Shown: in pieces, positions 10,732 through 27,898 of the stretch | Position numbering within the stretch: the first letter of the stretch is position 1 | How the letters are laid out: every line of letters starts with the position of its first letter | Made by a program: the position numbers and the translations under genes | Notes under the pieces: model-generated | The model's database searches: none | Told to the model about the DNA's origin: nothing | Seen by the model: only the letters and a program-made list of their open reading frames with translations | Source of the DNA: Guillardia theta CCMP2712 | Lineage: Eukaryota > Cryptophyceae > Pyrenomonadales > Geminigeraceae | Assembly (NCBI RefSeq): GCF_000315625.1 | Contig: NW_005434646.1 | Span: forward strand, 183,192-247,191 | Length of the DNA stretch: 64,000 bases | Direction of reading: 5' to 3'

Positions 10732-11837
10732 CTCTTCCCTTTTTCCTCCCCTTCTCTTCCCTCTTTCTCACCGTGCCATCACTTTGGCAGCCCTTTCCTC
10801 AACTCCCCTTCAACTCCTTCCTCCCTCCTCCCCACCGCTTCCCCTCCTCTGCTCTCCTCTTCCTATCCTTCCCTCCATTCCTCCTCCCCTCTTCTCGCAT
10901 CTCCTCCCCTGCCGTCCTCCCTCTCTACTTTCTCTCCTCAGTCTCGTCTCTCACCCTTTCCTCTTCCTTCCTGTCGCCACTTCTCCTCAATCCTGCTCCC
11001 TTCCTTTCATTCCGCTCCTTCTCCCTCGCTCATAATTATCGAGCATCTTGCTTTCTTCACCTCATGGCGGTGGATCGATGGGAGGCATCACTCTTCCCTC
11101 CCATTCGAATCGGCTGAACCTGCCAAAACAATCACAAACTGATAAAGTAGCATGCTCTCCCAGCTCCAGCTCCAGCTCCAGCTCCAGCTCCAGCTCCAGC
11201 TCCAGCTCTTCCTCCCTCCTCGGCCATGTTTCCTTTCTTTGACTTACTTCCATCTTAATTTTGTTACTTCTCTCCTATCCCTCAGATCGATTTGCTCTAT
11301 TTCTGTTTTTTCCACCTCCCTCCCTCCACTTACATCCGCCATGGATCTTGATTGAGCCTACGCAGCAGCTTGTATTCTCTGCAACGATAATTGCAATGAG
11401 ATGGAGAAACAACAAATACAAATGAGTAAAATGCATAGCAGAATGGATCGAGTCCAAAGACCATGAGGTAGCAAGAGAAAAGAAGAGAAGAGAAGAGAAG
11501 AGAAGAGAAGAGAAGAGAAGAGAAGAGAAGAGAAGAGAAGAGAAGAGAAGAGAAGACAGCACAAGACAAGACAAGACAAGACAAGACAAGACAAGACAAG
11601 AAAAAGAAAGCACGTGATAGGGTCTCGGATCGGTTTCTCCTCTAGCAGAGTTCCGTTTGCTGCAAACCTTCTCTCTTTTCCATAGGTGTATGGAACATTC
11701 GTGCTTTTGTAGACAGTCAGGACAAGAGACAGAACAATTACATGATGAAGGTTGTTGCAATGAGGGGGAGGAGGAGAGGAGGAGATATTGAAGGTGGGGG
11801 AGAACGAGCAGGAGAAGAAGTAGATGTAAATGTAGCA

Positions 11838-11947
<110 letters not shown>

Positions 11948-11980
11948 TGGAGGAGGAGGAGGAATGTTGAACTCGACTAC

Positions 11981-12836
11981 TCACTGATTTGCCATGAGAT
12001 CATGGAGTAGGAGCATGGTGTCAATGTGCCCGTTCCTCTCTGCCCAGTCCATCGGAGTGAACCCCTCAGCCGTCCGCGCGAAGAGATCAGCCCCGTGCTC
12101 TGCTAAGACCCTGACTGTTTCTGTGTGTCCGCGCATGGCGGCATGGTGAAGGGGAGTGAAGTGCGTCTTCGACCTCAACTCCAGGTTCGCCTTGTGCTGT
12201 GCAAGACTGGAAGGAACAAGTGAGAGCTCACGAGTGAAGGAAAAAAGGGGGGGGGGGGGGAGGAGGAGGAGGAGGGAGGCGGAGGGAGGCGGACGTGGAG
12301 GAAAAGGAGGAGGAGGAGGAGGAGGAGGAGGATACATGCTGACGGCCTCTGATCGCCCATAGCGCGTTGCGAAGTGCAAGGGCGTCCACATTCCAACCCC
12401 CTGCAAGGCGTGAGGAGAGATGGAGGGCGAGCATGCAGCACCTGCAGTTGACATCTGCGCCGGATTCGATGGTGAGGGGGATCGTATCCGGAGTGTTCGA
12501 CTCTGACTGAGCCAGGAGCACGTCGTTGAGCTCCTTGTTGGCACAGAACTTGTCCACAGCATCCAGACTGGTCCAGGTCTGTAGGGATATGCCCCCTCCT
12601 CGCAGAGCAAGGAGCGGATGGGTGCGGAGAGGAGAACGAGAAACGGGCAGGAGGGTGTGGGGATGGTACAAGGAGGAAGACGATGATGGAGGAGAGGAGG
12701 GAGGAGAGGAGGGGGAGAGGAGGGAAGAGGAAAAAGAAGAGGAGAGGAGAGGAGAGGAAGACAGGGACACGGGGGCAGCGAGTAGGCCGAAGAGCATCAG
12801 CATCAGCATCAGCATGGCAGCGGGCGGATGCGGCAT
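11981..12836 (-). CDS. small secretory ankyrin-repeat protein
   Basis: ATG at 12836-12834. Exon 1 (12836-12771) encodes a 22-aa hydrophobic leader ending FGLLAA, whose core is alternating Met-Leu from an (ATGCTG)n hexamer repeat. A GGA/CTC-rich intron follows, then exon 2 (12578-12442) with DAVDKFCANKELNDVLL and ESGADVN, exon 3 with WTPLHFATRYGRSEAV, and a last exon with LAQHKANLELRSK, FTPLHHAAMRGHTETVRVL, GFTPMDWAERNGHIDTMLLL and the stop. The product is about 160 aa with three to four ankyrin repeats. The exon 2/3 junction is unresolved: the obvious donor gives the wrong phase, while GAT|gtcaac restores it. The leader implies the ER or, in such algae, a plastid or periplastid route, which is unusual for an ankyrin protein. 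No FAP-type motif is seen. Confidence 0.6.
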
Positions 12837-13090
12837 TGCGGGGGAAAACCCAGCCCGCCTCAATAATTCACAGAAATCTCCCCGACGACTAAGGCTGGGC
12901 CGTTGCAACGCACAGTTTCCTCCCGGCCTACCGGGGCCTCCTGGTCCTCCTTCAGTTCTCTCCTGGTCCTCCTTCCCATCCTCTCGGGTCTTCATCCTCC
13001 TCCTCCTTCCCATCCTCTCGGTCTTCGTCCACCCCTTCCCTCCTTTTCGAGGTGTACTGAGCAGCAGTTTAATATAACTCGCACGTTGAC

Positions 13091-14251
13091 TCAGTTTAGC
13101 ACACAACTCTCGTAGGTGGGCACCATGTACTTGATGTTGATAAACGCGTCTTCCCCTCCGTTCGCTTCAAACAGCTCCAACGTCTCCTGCACGGCGACGT
13201 CAATTTCAGGAAACACAAGCAGCACGCAACGCAACCAACCTGAATCAGGTCGCCCAGGTTCACGCGCTTTCTCTGATTGTAGACAATCTTATCACCCACG
13301 TTAACATTGTTGTTTTTGAACAGGTTGAAGATCGGCAGGAGCTGCCGGTAGTAGGGGACCAGGGCCTCTCCTATCATGTCGCCCGAGATCACGAGCTGCT
13401 GGAGGACCTTGAGGACGACGACGATCACTGCGGGGTCCCTTGTGTTGAGCGCCTAGAGCACATGTCAGACAGCTGCAGGAAGGAGGATCTATCTTGACCG
13501 TCTTGAAGGGAATGATGAGCTGGGGGATGACAGGCAGGATCTTTCCTCCCCCGTGTTCCAACATATCGAAGGTCCCCTGGATTGCAAGGAAGCGGTAGGG
13601 CTCCTCTTTCTCCCGAAGGCCTGCACGATGGGCGACAGCAGGGATCAGTTTCAGTGAGGAGGAAGCAAAACTCCTGACACTAGAACACTCACCGTCAACG
13701 AAGATCGGAAGGTAGTGATGGTAATCCAACTTCTCAATGTCCACTTTCCACTGGATTCGATTCCCAGCCCCGCTGTGCTCCACGGCGATCGGCAGGTCGC
13801 CCCTCTCATAGAAGCGACGGAACTCTGTGTTGGGAGGGTTCGAGCGCATCGTCAGCGCCCCTGCCCTGGGTTTTTCCACGGGCTTCGCCGTCGCTAGGGG
13901 CTTTGCCAAGGAGTTGAAAGCGCCACCAGGAGCGTCCGGGTGGCAGGGCTGCCGCGCTCGTTGGAAGATGGTTGGACCCTGCTTGCCTCGAGGATAGAAG
14001 TACTCTCCTGTTGCGTTCTTGTACCTCGGCTCGTCGTCAAGGGCTGGGGCTGGACGAGCGATGGGTTTTGGCGGGCCATGCCCACCGGCACGGTTGTACC
14101 GCCAATCGGTTTCTCGAAGAGGGAGGGTGCGGTCGAAAGGAGACCCCGTCTGCGGATGAAGCTTGAAGACTTCTTCTCCCTTGATATGCACCATCATATA
14201 GTCGTTGACCATCGCTTCTGTAGCGGTGTTCTTGTTGTTGAAAGTTGTCAT
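13091..14251 (-). CDS. PACRG: Parkin co-regulated gene protein (PACRG) homologue
   Basis: Four exons: 14251-13693, 13620-13499, 13452-13240, 13186-13091, which give 329 aa in phase. The C-terminal two thirds match PACRG closely: [87 protein letters not shown] and [19 protein letters not shown], ending VLN. PACRG is an inner-junction protein of axonemal doublet microtubules, joining A- and B-tubules with FAP20. The first ~110 residues (Pro-rich, with a [19 protein letters not shown] stretch) are lineage-specific. The gene indicates a flagellate. It runs head-to-tail with COG2 downstream of it on the same strand. Confidence 0.95.
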
Positions 14252-15049
14252 ATTTGTAGCGAGTGGAAAAATCAGGACTGAGAACTCTTACGGCAGTTAG
14301 GAAGAGGGAAGGAAGCTCGAGTAGTCAAGACCACAGGGTGAAGATAGAGGAAGAGAGGGAGAGGAACGAGGCGAACCCTCGAGCAGAGGGAAGAGGAGAG
14401 AGAGGAGAGAGAGGGGAGGGAGGGAGGGAGAGAGGGAGGAAGGGAGGAGGGAGGGAGGGGGGGGGTCAAGTGCGTGTGCCTGCAAGTCAGGAGGGGAGGG
14501 TAGAGAGGAGGAAGGAGGGAGACAAGTCTTGCTATAGAGGTAGGGTGGATAATTTTGGGGGGTTGGGTAATAGACCCTACCTATCCAAGACCTCTTAATT
14601 GATGTTTTATATTGGGGTATATTTCCAATAGACACCGATTTGGAAGGGGTCAGGATCAGCCATAAGTTTAATTCTGAGGGTGTAGGGGGTGGGGGTGGAC
14701 CCAATGCTAACTGCCAACCGTCAGTTTCCACAGTGAACCCTCGTCCACCCTACCACCCTCCTTTTGTTAATATTTCACCACCCCACCACCAATTTGGATG
14801 GACTTAGTACCGGTATATAACAAAAATTGAGTACCCCACCATCATGATTTACCGTCTTGGGTTGTCTGTTGTGCAGTTCGCAGAGACCACTCGCGGGTAT
14901 GAGAGCGACAGGGGAGGAGGACGAGAGAGGGAGGGAGGGAGGGAGGGAGGGAGGGGCGGACATAGAGGAAGGCACTGAGGGAGGGAGGGAGGGAGGGAGG
15001 GAGGGAGGGGAGGGAGGTAGGGAGGAGGAGAAAACTCAGTGCAACTCAC
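14252..15049. other. spacer: (GGGA)n tracts and G/C-strand island
   Basis: GGGA/GGAG runs (14390-14465 and 14920-15020) flank a stretch (14540-14840) rich in GGGTAGG, GGGGTGGG and CCACCCTACC words. The COG2 3' exon should lie at the upper edge, but I could not place its stop with confidence. Confidence 0.6.
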
Positions 15050-18000
15050 TTGGAGGTAAATCTTGTCATCGTCGCTCATCCCTCCCCCGCTCAGTCCATC
15101 AGCCGATCCCTTCTGAAGCTTCCTCAGTGTCTGCGGGAGAAGTCAGGAGCAGCAGGCGATGAGCACGGAAACTAGCCTGTCCGAGCTTCTTCACGTTGGC
15201 GAACAGCTCTAGAACAAGCTCTTGATACTTGGCTGACACAGCAGTGATGATGTCGTTGACAGCCTTGATCGAGTGAGAAGCGCACGCTCAGAGAGTTCAA
15301 GTAGTCACCTTGACGCGATGGGCCTCGGACAGGAACAGGAGGAAGCCATGGCTCGAGCGATCGCCGGCTGTCGACATTGCCATTTTGAGGGGGTGTGTGA
15401 TACCCTTGACATAGAGACTGCGAGGATGTAAGTTGAAGGAGAAGATGGTGATTGTGATAGAGTCAACGATGGCAAGGATTAGGATCGAGTTGGTGTTGGC
15501 TGTGTTGACGGTGATAGAACACGTCACCTTGCAGTCTTTGGAGCAGGCTTGTTCGTCATCCTGTACTGCGAGGTGAGGGCACGGACTGATCCTCCCACGA
15601 GTCCCTCGCAGCACTTGGTCGTGAGATTTTGTGTGATCGTGCCCTGCCGGACATCAGCAGGAGGTTGTAGGGGGTCAAGAGAGGCATACCAAGAGGTTCT
15701 CCATGAGCTGAGAAATCTTGTCTGCGGGAGATGGCAGGCGCGTGAGATGAGGGAGGGAGTAAATCTCAGTTCCTCACCTTCGCAAGGTTCAAGGGTCTTG
15801 GTCAACATCTCGCTGAGCTCGGGGACTTCGTTCCTGGTAGCCAGGACGGCCTCCCTTGCCCATCCTATCACTTGTCGCCTCATCTCCAGCTGCAGAAGCT
15901 CACAATCGCTGCACCTGTTCTTGCCACGTCAGAAGCTCAATGAATGTCAGGTGCAAGGCAGCATTTCTCACAGCGCAGCTGCAAACTTGAGGTCTTTGTC
16001 TCTCTTGTTCGATCCAGAGGGGAAAGAGCCGCTCCGCTCTGCGTCCGACAGAGTTGAGAAGGAGACGATCCATGGGACCACTCACCCTCAGTTGTTGAGA
16101 TCCGAGCTGGCATGTGAGCTGCCCATTCGTCCGCCCAGCCCGAAAATTTCCAGATAATCATGAGAGAGAGTTGAAGGAGTCTGTTGGAGACGTGTCAGGG
16201 TGTCGAGAGAAGGTGAAAGAGGAGGAGTAGGGGGGAGGAAAAACAGGAAACGGGGGAGGAGAAGAGTCCTGCAAAAAGGAAGGAGGAAGTCCGGAGAGGA
16301 AGGCAGACGAGGACAGGGAGTAGGAGGGGATAAGAATCAGAGAGGGAAGATGAACCTGTGAGAGATAGAGGGGATGGGATCTTTCCATATGATCGTCAAT
16401 GATTCCCACACACTTGACGTGCCCTAAGACGTTCGAGTGAGGAGAAGGAAGCAGAATCAGGACCGAGAACCTTGAGATGGAAACGGTTCGAGCATGAGCT
16501 GTCGCCCTCGTTGTAAGTGGGCAAGGGCGGCCTTTCAGCTGAGAACTCTTGAACATCTTGAGCTTGAGCAGCGTCTTCTTTGCTCTCCTTGCCCTCCTTG
16601 TTGTCTTTCGTGGCCGTATCCTCTGCCGCTGCCGCCGCCTGTGCTTGTCGCTCCCTCTCTCGGATCGCCTGCTCGCAGCTGATCAAACACTCATCATGAG
16701 ATCAAACTTGAGACCTCAGAAAGTTGCGAGGGAGTCAAGAGAAGGGCAGAGAGGTTCTGTGAAACCTCCTGCTGGCGCAACTGTACGAAGGCTCGCAGGG
16801 GGAGCTCCCACTTCTGCAGGAAGTCTTGGAGGGAGACGTGGTTGCGGAGAGCTTCTGCCTCCTCCCTATTGAGGCATCTCATCTCCAGATCTTCGAGAAA
16901 CTTCATGGTGCTGTGGTACTTCCTCCCAAAAACATCGTCCAGGTACTACATTGATGGTCAAACGCTCTGTTGAAACACAAGAATCCTCACTCTACCTGTG
17001 TCAATCGTCGCCCTCCCACACTGAGAAGGAGGGAAGAGAGCTCAGCAAAGAAGCAGTTGCCGAGGATGAAGCTTCTGGAGGCTATAGCGGCGCCCGACCA
17101 CCCGACGATCTCACTGCCCTCGCCAACCATATCCTCTTCCCCCTCCAAGCTAGTCTCGTCAGTCACCAGCTTCCCATCCTCGTTCGTTCGAAGCCCAAGA
17201 GCGGATGCTGCGTGCTTGGAGAGTGGCAGACACCTTGATTTCTCGTCAGAAACTTCTCCTCTAACCAAGGGAGACTTACCATTCATCAACGAATCTTAGC
17301 AGCTCACTGCAGATCAAAGCCGTCATGCGGTTGTGGGAGATAACTCACCTCACTCACCTGTACATGCCCTCGAGACCATCGCATGACCCACTCCTCCCCA
17401 TCTGCTTCAGACATCTCGTTCAATGCATCTTCTTTCTCGTCAAACACACTCCACCTCAAGCTTCTGTACCGTCACGGTAGCCGAGATGAAGGGTCTCATG
17501 CAGTCAGAGCGGATGACGCTCTGACAGGCGTCAACCTTCTCAGCGATCACATACGATCTCATGCAGGTCTCGATCACTCCCTCTCTTCCTTCAAAGGGAG
17601 AGGACCCCTGTCCTCCCTTCTTCCCCTCCCGGCCATATGTCTCGGAGATCGTGTCATAGGAGATAGCAGCCCCGAAGATTGAGTTGAGACGCTTCAGTAG
17701 TTGATCCTGCAGCTGGTCCAGTCGCTTCAACAAGTCCTACACAGAGTCTTCAGAGCGCATATCATCACTCTCGTGTCCTACCTTCTTGTCCATGCTCTCT
17801 TCTAACCGGAGCACCTGCCCTCGTAACCTGGCCGTCTCGTTCGAAACTCGCTCGAGCACGTTCGCTCCCCGCATGAGCTCGCTGATGGACAGCTCTCGGG
17901 CGTCACCATCGTCTCTCTCCTCCTGCTCGTTGTACTCTGAGGCCTCAGCAATGTCTCTCATCAGCAGCGCCTCCATCCGAGACAGCCCCATCTCAATGTC

Positions 18001-18489
18001 TAACAACAACTCCAGTCGATGCTGGGCTGACAGGATGGAGCTCCTCTCCTCTAGCTTCCCCTCCAGCTGCAAGAGCACACCTGCTGTAGACTCTCGCAGC
18101 TCCATCATCTCTGTTCTCAGCGACTCGACTGGCGCCCTCACCCGCGACAGCAGGCCGTCAAGCCCCTTCAAGCTCGAAGCCATGCCGACGAACGCGGCAT
18201 AGTCCTCGTTGATCGCATCCACCAGACCCTCCCTGAGCCGCAGCAAGTGGCTCTGGAGCTCGCTCAGCAGTTCCTCTAGCCCTACCGACCTCCTCGCCTT
18301 CCCAACGAACTCCTGGGCATCGAACTCTGCGTCCAGAAAGCAGCTAACAGGGAAGCCGGCTACCCGCCCTCCTGCTGCTCCTGCTACAGCTGCCGCTCTC
18401 CCTGCTGCTGACCCCGATGACAGTCCTCCTCCTCCTCCTCCTCCTCCTCCTGCCGCTCCTCCTGCCGCTCTCATGCCTTCTTCCACCAT
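15050..18489 (-). CDS. COG2: conserved oligomeric Golgi complex subunit 2 (3' end unresolved)
   Basis: Start ATG 18489. Exon 1 (18489-17782) has a Gly-rich leader and then the COG2 N-terminal domain: FDAQEFVGKARRSVGLEELL, VDAINEDYAAFVGMASSLKG, LLSRVRAPVESLRTEMMELR. Exon 2 is 17736-17455 (LKRLDQLQDQLLKRLNSIFG). Later exons include YHSTMKFLEDLEMRCLN, KWELPLRAFVQLRQQ, LLQLSLMIIWKFSGWADEW (about 16175-16085), VRALTSQYRMTNKPAPKTA and YVKGITHPLKMAM. The last confident exon is 15130-15050 (LRKLQKGSADGLSG). At least 14 exons. The intron 15176-15131 is GC-AG. COG2 is a lobe A subunit of the COG tether for intra-Golgi retrograde vesicles. The final exon and stop are below 15050 or were missed. Confidence 0.88.
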
Positions 18490-18860
18490 CGCCAGTGCCG
18501 CGGGACGCCACGTGGGGTGGGGGTGAAGCAGCTATATAGGGTGGGTAGTAAGGGGTAGATAGGAGGGTGGTGGTTACAGCTGGGGATTGATGGAATAGGG
18601 GTAGTGGTGGGACAAAAGGAGGATCAGGATAGGTAGGGGGTACAATACCTCAGAAAAAGGGGGTAGTAGGAGGCATGGTGGGGGTAGTCATTATCAAAGT
18701 GTCGGGGAGGACACAATGCACAAGTAGGAGGAGGAGGAGGAGGAGGAGGAGCAGGAAGAGGAGCAGGAAGAGGAGGAAGACGATGAACAGTAGGAAGTGA
18801 AAGACCGAGAGGGAGGAGCTTGTCCAAATTCCGGATCGTTCCATCCTCCTTGGACACCTC
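18490..18860. other. divergent promoter spacer with G-rich words
   Basis: Between COG2 (-) and the FkbM-like gene (+). It contains GGGTGGGTAGTAAGGGG-type sequence and a GGA/GCA tract (18726-18780). This is a shared 5' region for two divergent genes; no core promoter element is evident. Confidence 0.6.
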
Positions 18861-23740
<4,880 letters not shown>

Positions 23741-24125
23741 GCGGAGAGGAGTCAGTGAGTTGAGGAGGGCAAAAGTCGTGGTCGGAGGAAAAGAGGAAGG
23801 AGGACGAGGTGTGGAGAGGAGGAGGAGGAGGAGGAGGAGGAGGAGGAGGAGGACGAGGTGTGGAGAGGAGGAGGAGGAGGAGGAGGAGGATAGGAGCGGA
23901 GAGGTGCAGTCACAGAGCTTTACCAGCAACTTTCATCATTAAGAATGAATATTTCAACTCACTGTCAAACTCGAGGGAACCGAGTTCCTGGAGGTTACAA
24001 GCCGTCGAGGTGACGACAGGTTGATAACAGCCTCCCTCCGAGGAGGACAACAGGGAGGGGAAGGGAGGAAGAGGGGGAGGAGGAGGAGGGAGGAGAGGAA
24101 GGAGAGGGGTGATCGATGCCCTTGA
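23741..24125. other. convergent spacer with GGA tracts
   Basis: Between the FkbM-like gene (+) and BAR-SH3 gene (-). It contains (GGA)n at 23818-23892 and 24060-24105. No gene is seen. Confidence 0.7.
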
Positions 24126-26757
24126 TCAGATGATCTCGACGTAGTTGAAAGGGAACCAGCCAACTCTCCCATCCTTCCTCCCCTGCCACCAGCCGCTGTC
24201 GTCCTCACGCAACACCTCGATGATGTCGTTCTCCTCCAGGGAGAGCTCGATCTCAGCGGCAGCCTCGTAGGCGAAGAGAGCCTGGAGGAGGAGGAGGAGG
24301 GAGAGGAGGAGGAGGAGGAGGAGGAGGAGGAGGAGGAGGATCGTCAGTACAAAACTCGCACGAGGAAAGTTCACCTTGACGAGCCTCTTGGATTCGACAG
24401 GAGGAGGAGGAGGAGGCGGTGGCTAGAAGGCAACGCGTGTGAACGAGAGGCAGGGAGGAGGTGGGAGGAGAAGTACTTGGAGAACAGGAGGAAGGAGGAT
24501 GGGAGGGAGCAGGAGGGGGGAGGGAGCAGGAGGGGTGGAGGGAGTAGGAGGGGAGGATTGGAGGAAGGGATGAGAAATGGGGAGGAATGTATGACGAGGA
24601 GGATTCTTGAGGAGGTGAAGGGAGAGGAGTCAATCTTACCTGTACGTGAGGGCTCGGGTCCAACGACCTCGCGTCTTCAAACATCCCAAAGGTGTTGTCA
24701 TTGAAGTTGGAAGGAGTGGGCTGAGAAACAGGAGCAGGAAGAGAAAGAAGGAGAAGGGAGGGAGAAAGGAGGAAAGCAGGGAGAGGAAGAAGGTGAGGAG
24801 GAGGAGGAGGAGGAGGAGGAGGAGGAGGAGGAGGAGGAGGAGGAGGAGGAGGAGTCAGCTCCGAAGGCTGAACAAGGCAATGCATCTACCTTATTGAAAT
24901 CGTCTTCAAACCCTCTGTGTTGCTCACTTGTGCTCGCAAACCCGTGAGATTGAGGAGGATGATCGAACGAGTTCCTTTCCCGATGATTGACAGATGACAA
25001 GGAGATGCTGCGGAGCTGGACAGGAGCGTCAAGTCATCTACCCCCGCACGATCCCTTCCTACCTGCGAGTCGATCTGTGCCAACTCCTCAGCCTCTGCGC
25101 TGCAAGCCTGGAAAGCCTGCGTCACGGATATCCCGACCTCCTCTCCTCTCCTTTCCTCCACGCTTGTGCCCTACTTGTGCCCTCTCCTCCCTCCACTCCC
25201 ATCTTCCCTGTCCTGTCCTGTCCTGTCCTCCTCTCCTCCCTCCTCTCCAAACTTTACTCTCCTCTCCTCTCCTCTGCTTTCCTCTCCTTACCTAACCGCT
25301 CCCTCCTCTCCCATCTTCCTCTCCTCTCCCATCTTCCTCTCCTCTTCTGCTCACACACCTCTGCGACGTTGGGCTCCTTCGATTTCGTGTACAAGACTTC
25401 AAAGTCCGCGTTGCCTTCCGCATGCGATCAGGACGGGAGGAGGCGCACAGGGACTGACCTTGGCTAAAGAGGTCGTGCTGCACTGAGATCGCCGCTAGGA
25501 GAGGATCGTTGAGCAAGGCAGTCTGGCAGGCAGAGCAGGTTCAACCCTCGACCCTCCCCACACTCCCCGTCCTCCTGACCTTGTTGTACTCCGCCGCCCG
25601 CAACCTGATGGTAAGTTTCTCGTTCATGGTGAAGTACTGCCATGCTCGTCAGCCAACCTCCCCCAGTCGTCTTCCATACCTTCGCCTGAGCTGCTGATAG
25701 CTTCTCCTCACACTCGCGCAGCTTCTCTTGATTCTTCTCCTGCAACCGCTTCACCTTGCAGCTCAGACAAGCACAGCCGAGCAAACCTTCTTCGCGTCGT
25801 CTTCGAGCCCTTTCTTCTTCAAACGATAATGATCGTAATCTGCCAGATATCTGCAACAACGCTCAACAAGGGAGGAGGGGAACAGCACGTCGAAGTACCT
25901 CTTCCTTCTCTCCGCATCGTTCTTGATCTCCTTGAACCTCTCAACAACCTTGTCCAAGGGCTCCACGATGGAGGAGAGCCAGCGGTCTGAACAAGCAGCC
26001 ATGCTGAGGGAAGAGAACACACCAATCTACCCAGCTCACCCTGAAGTCTGGGACCAACGGAAGAGACAAGGGTCTCGTGAGATGAATCGAAGTCCATCTG
26101 AAGGTGCAACGTTGAGACGTCATAGCAACAACAAGTGGCCGGTTTTACCGCGATTCTCTTCAGTTGTGGGTCATTGTCGTACCTACATGCCACCACTCAG
26201 CACCATGGTGCACGTGAAGGAGGGAGGGAGGGGAGGAGGGAGCGGAAGGGAGAGAGAGGGGAGGGAGGGAGAAATGCCGGGAGAGTCAAAGGGTGAGACA
26301 GGGAAGGAGACAACGGGGAGGGAGGGAGGGGAAGGGAAAAAATAGGAAGGGGAGGGAAAGGGGAGACTGACATTTCAAGGAAATCTCTCGCAAAGTCAGA
26401 CCCTGACTGTAGGAATTTCATCTGCGTTTCCATGTATCTGTGCGCGCTCCTGCGGTACGTTTCATGCCTCCACCAGGGACTCCACACAGCCCGGCACCTG
26501 TTCAGCTTCTCCATCCTTGCGCTCACGTCAAGGAACTTCTCGAACAGCTCGTCGAACTCGATGTCTTTCGTCTCCTGCACCTTGCCAACAACCTGGACAA
26601 GCACTTCACCTGCCACCCGACCCCTCGCACTGCCTCCAGCCAGCACCTTCTGAACTGAGTGAAGGGTCCTTCTCTTGAAGGCCTTCATCTTGTAGATCAG
26701 GTCTTTCTTGACCGCTCCTGCTTCAGGCGCAGCATGATGCTCGTCCGAGTCACTCAT
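24126..26757 (-). CDS. BAR-domain plus SH3 protein (amphiphysin/Rvs167-like)
   Basis: ATG at 26757-26755. N-terminal exon: MSDSDEHHAAPEAG, KRRTLHSVQKVLAG and EFDELFEKFLDVSARMEKLN, typical of BAR helix 1. Following exons give YRRSAHRYMETQMKFLQ, LSSIVEPLDKVVERFKEIK and the BAR signature YLADYDHYRLKKKGLEDDAK, then a coiled helix (RLQEKNQEKLRECEEKLSAA). A linker with SFDHPPQSHGFASTSEQH and NTFGMFEDARSLDPS leads to a C-terminal SH3 domain: ALFAYEAAAEIELSLEENDI, DSGWWQGRKDGRVGWFPFNY, VEII, stop at 24128-24126. Such proteins bend membrane during endocytosis and recruit dynamin or actin factors through SH3. Two introns appear only 30-32 nt long (at about 26495 and 25790). One linker junction near 25450/25110 is unresolved in phase. 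Confidence 0.82.
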
Positions 26758-27898
26758 TGTGATCCTGCCTGCCACTCCGAATCAATCCACAAGCAAAGTT
26801 AACAACAACTTTTTCTTCCAGCGTCATAGGCGGAATCTCTCTCCATGCTGATAAGTCTCGTATCTCACATTTCTGTCTCCGTCTTGTTGTTTCTCTCCAT
26901 TTCATGCTACCCACTTACAAATCTGTTGAAGAAATCTGTTCTTCCCTCCTACTCCTTCACACACTTTCCCAAATCTCATCGAGATTTGTTGCGGTCCTTC
27001 AAGCATCTCTTCCTTACCATTCCATCTTTCTCTGTGACAGCAAATATTTACTCTGCGCTTTCACATCTTTTCCCTTTCCGTGCCACTTCTCTCATCAGAA
27101 GCATTCCCATCCCCTCAAATTCCTCCGTTTTCCCCTCGCCTTTCTTCTCCTCCTCCCTTCTTTCTCTTCTTCTTTGTCTTGGTCCCAGTCCTCCTCCTTT
27201 CCCAGTTCTCATGTGCTCCTCCTGATCCTGATCCTGATCCTCCTCTCGATCCTCCTCCTCCTCCTCCTCTCCCTCTCCCTCTTCCTCCTCCATCTCCGAT
27301 TCCATTTCTTCCTCCGCTTCCTCTGAATCGATTCCCCCCCCACTCCCCACCCTTCTCCATCACCCTACAGTACCACTACCCTACCACCTAAATTTTTTTC
27401 CCCCTACCCCCACCCCTTCGACATCTCTCAAGATCCCCTTCATCGGAGAATATGAATACCACCCCACCCACACTTTCAAATTCTTCCTAGCAACCAAGAT
27501 GCGCCTTTCCCACAGGGTAGGGTCGGTCCATATTTAGAGCACCCCTACCCCTCGTTATGGCATTCCAACCACCCAAATGCTACACCACCCCACCTATCCC
27601 TACAGCTACCACCCTCCCGGAGACCACCCCGCCTTTCTTGATTTTTCAACCGCAAGATGCTACGGAAGATGGAGCAGGAGGCGAAGAGGAGGGAGGAGGG
27701 AGGGAGGAGGGAGGAGGGAGGAGGCAGGAGGCAGGAGGCAGGAGGCAGGAGGCAGGGAAGAGACATGGCATGATATGACATAAGTGGGTCGATGTATCAC
27801 GACTACAATGATCAAACATACATGATCAGCCAACGTCTCTCCACCAGTCTCTCTTCCCGTCTCTCCATATGACTTGTTCTGCAGTTTCTACAGTCAAC
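26758..27898. other. divergent spacer, pyrimidine-rich plus C-strand island
   Basis: It separates BAR-SH3 (-) from SF-assemblin (+). 26840-27330 is CT-rich with TCCTGATCC and CTCCTC repeats. 27330-27640 is rich in CCCTACC, ACCCCACCC and TACCACC words. 27670-27760 is a GGAGGCA repeat. No gene is found. Confidence 0.65.

Noticed and set aside
10551-11242. Ser/Pro/Leu-rich frames over the CTCTC satellite
   Set aside because: Pure low complexity, no exon-like borders, no conserved motif.
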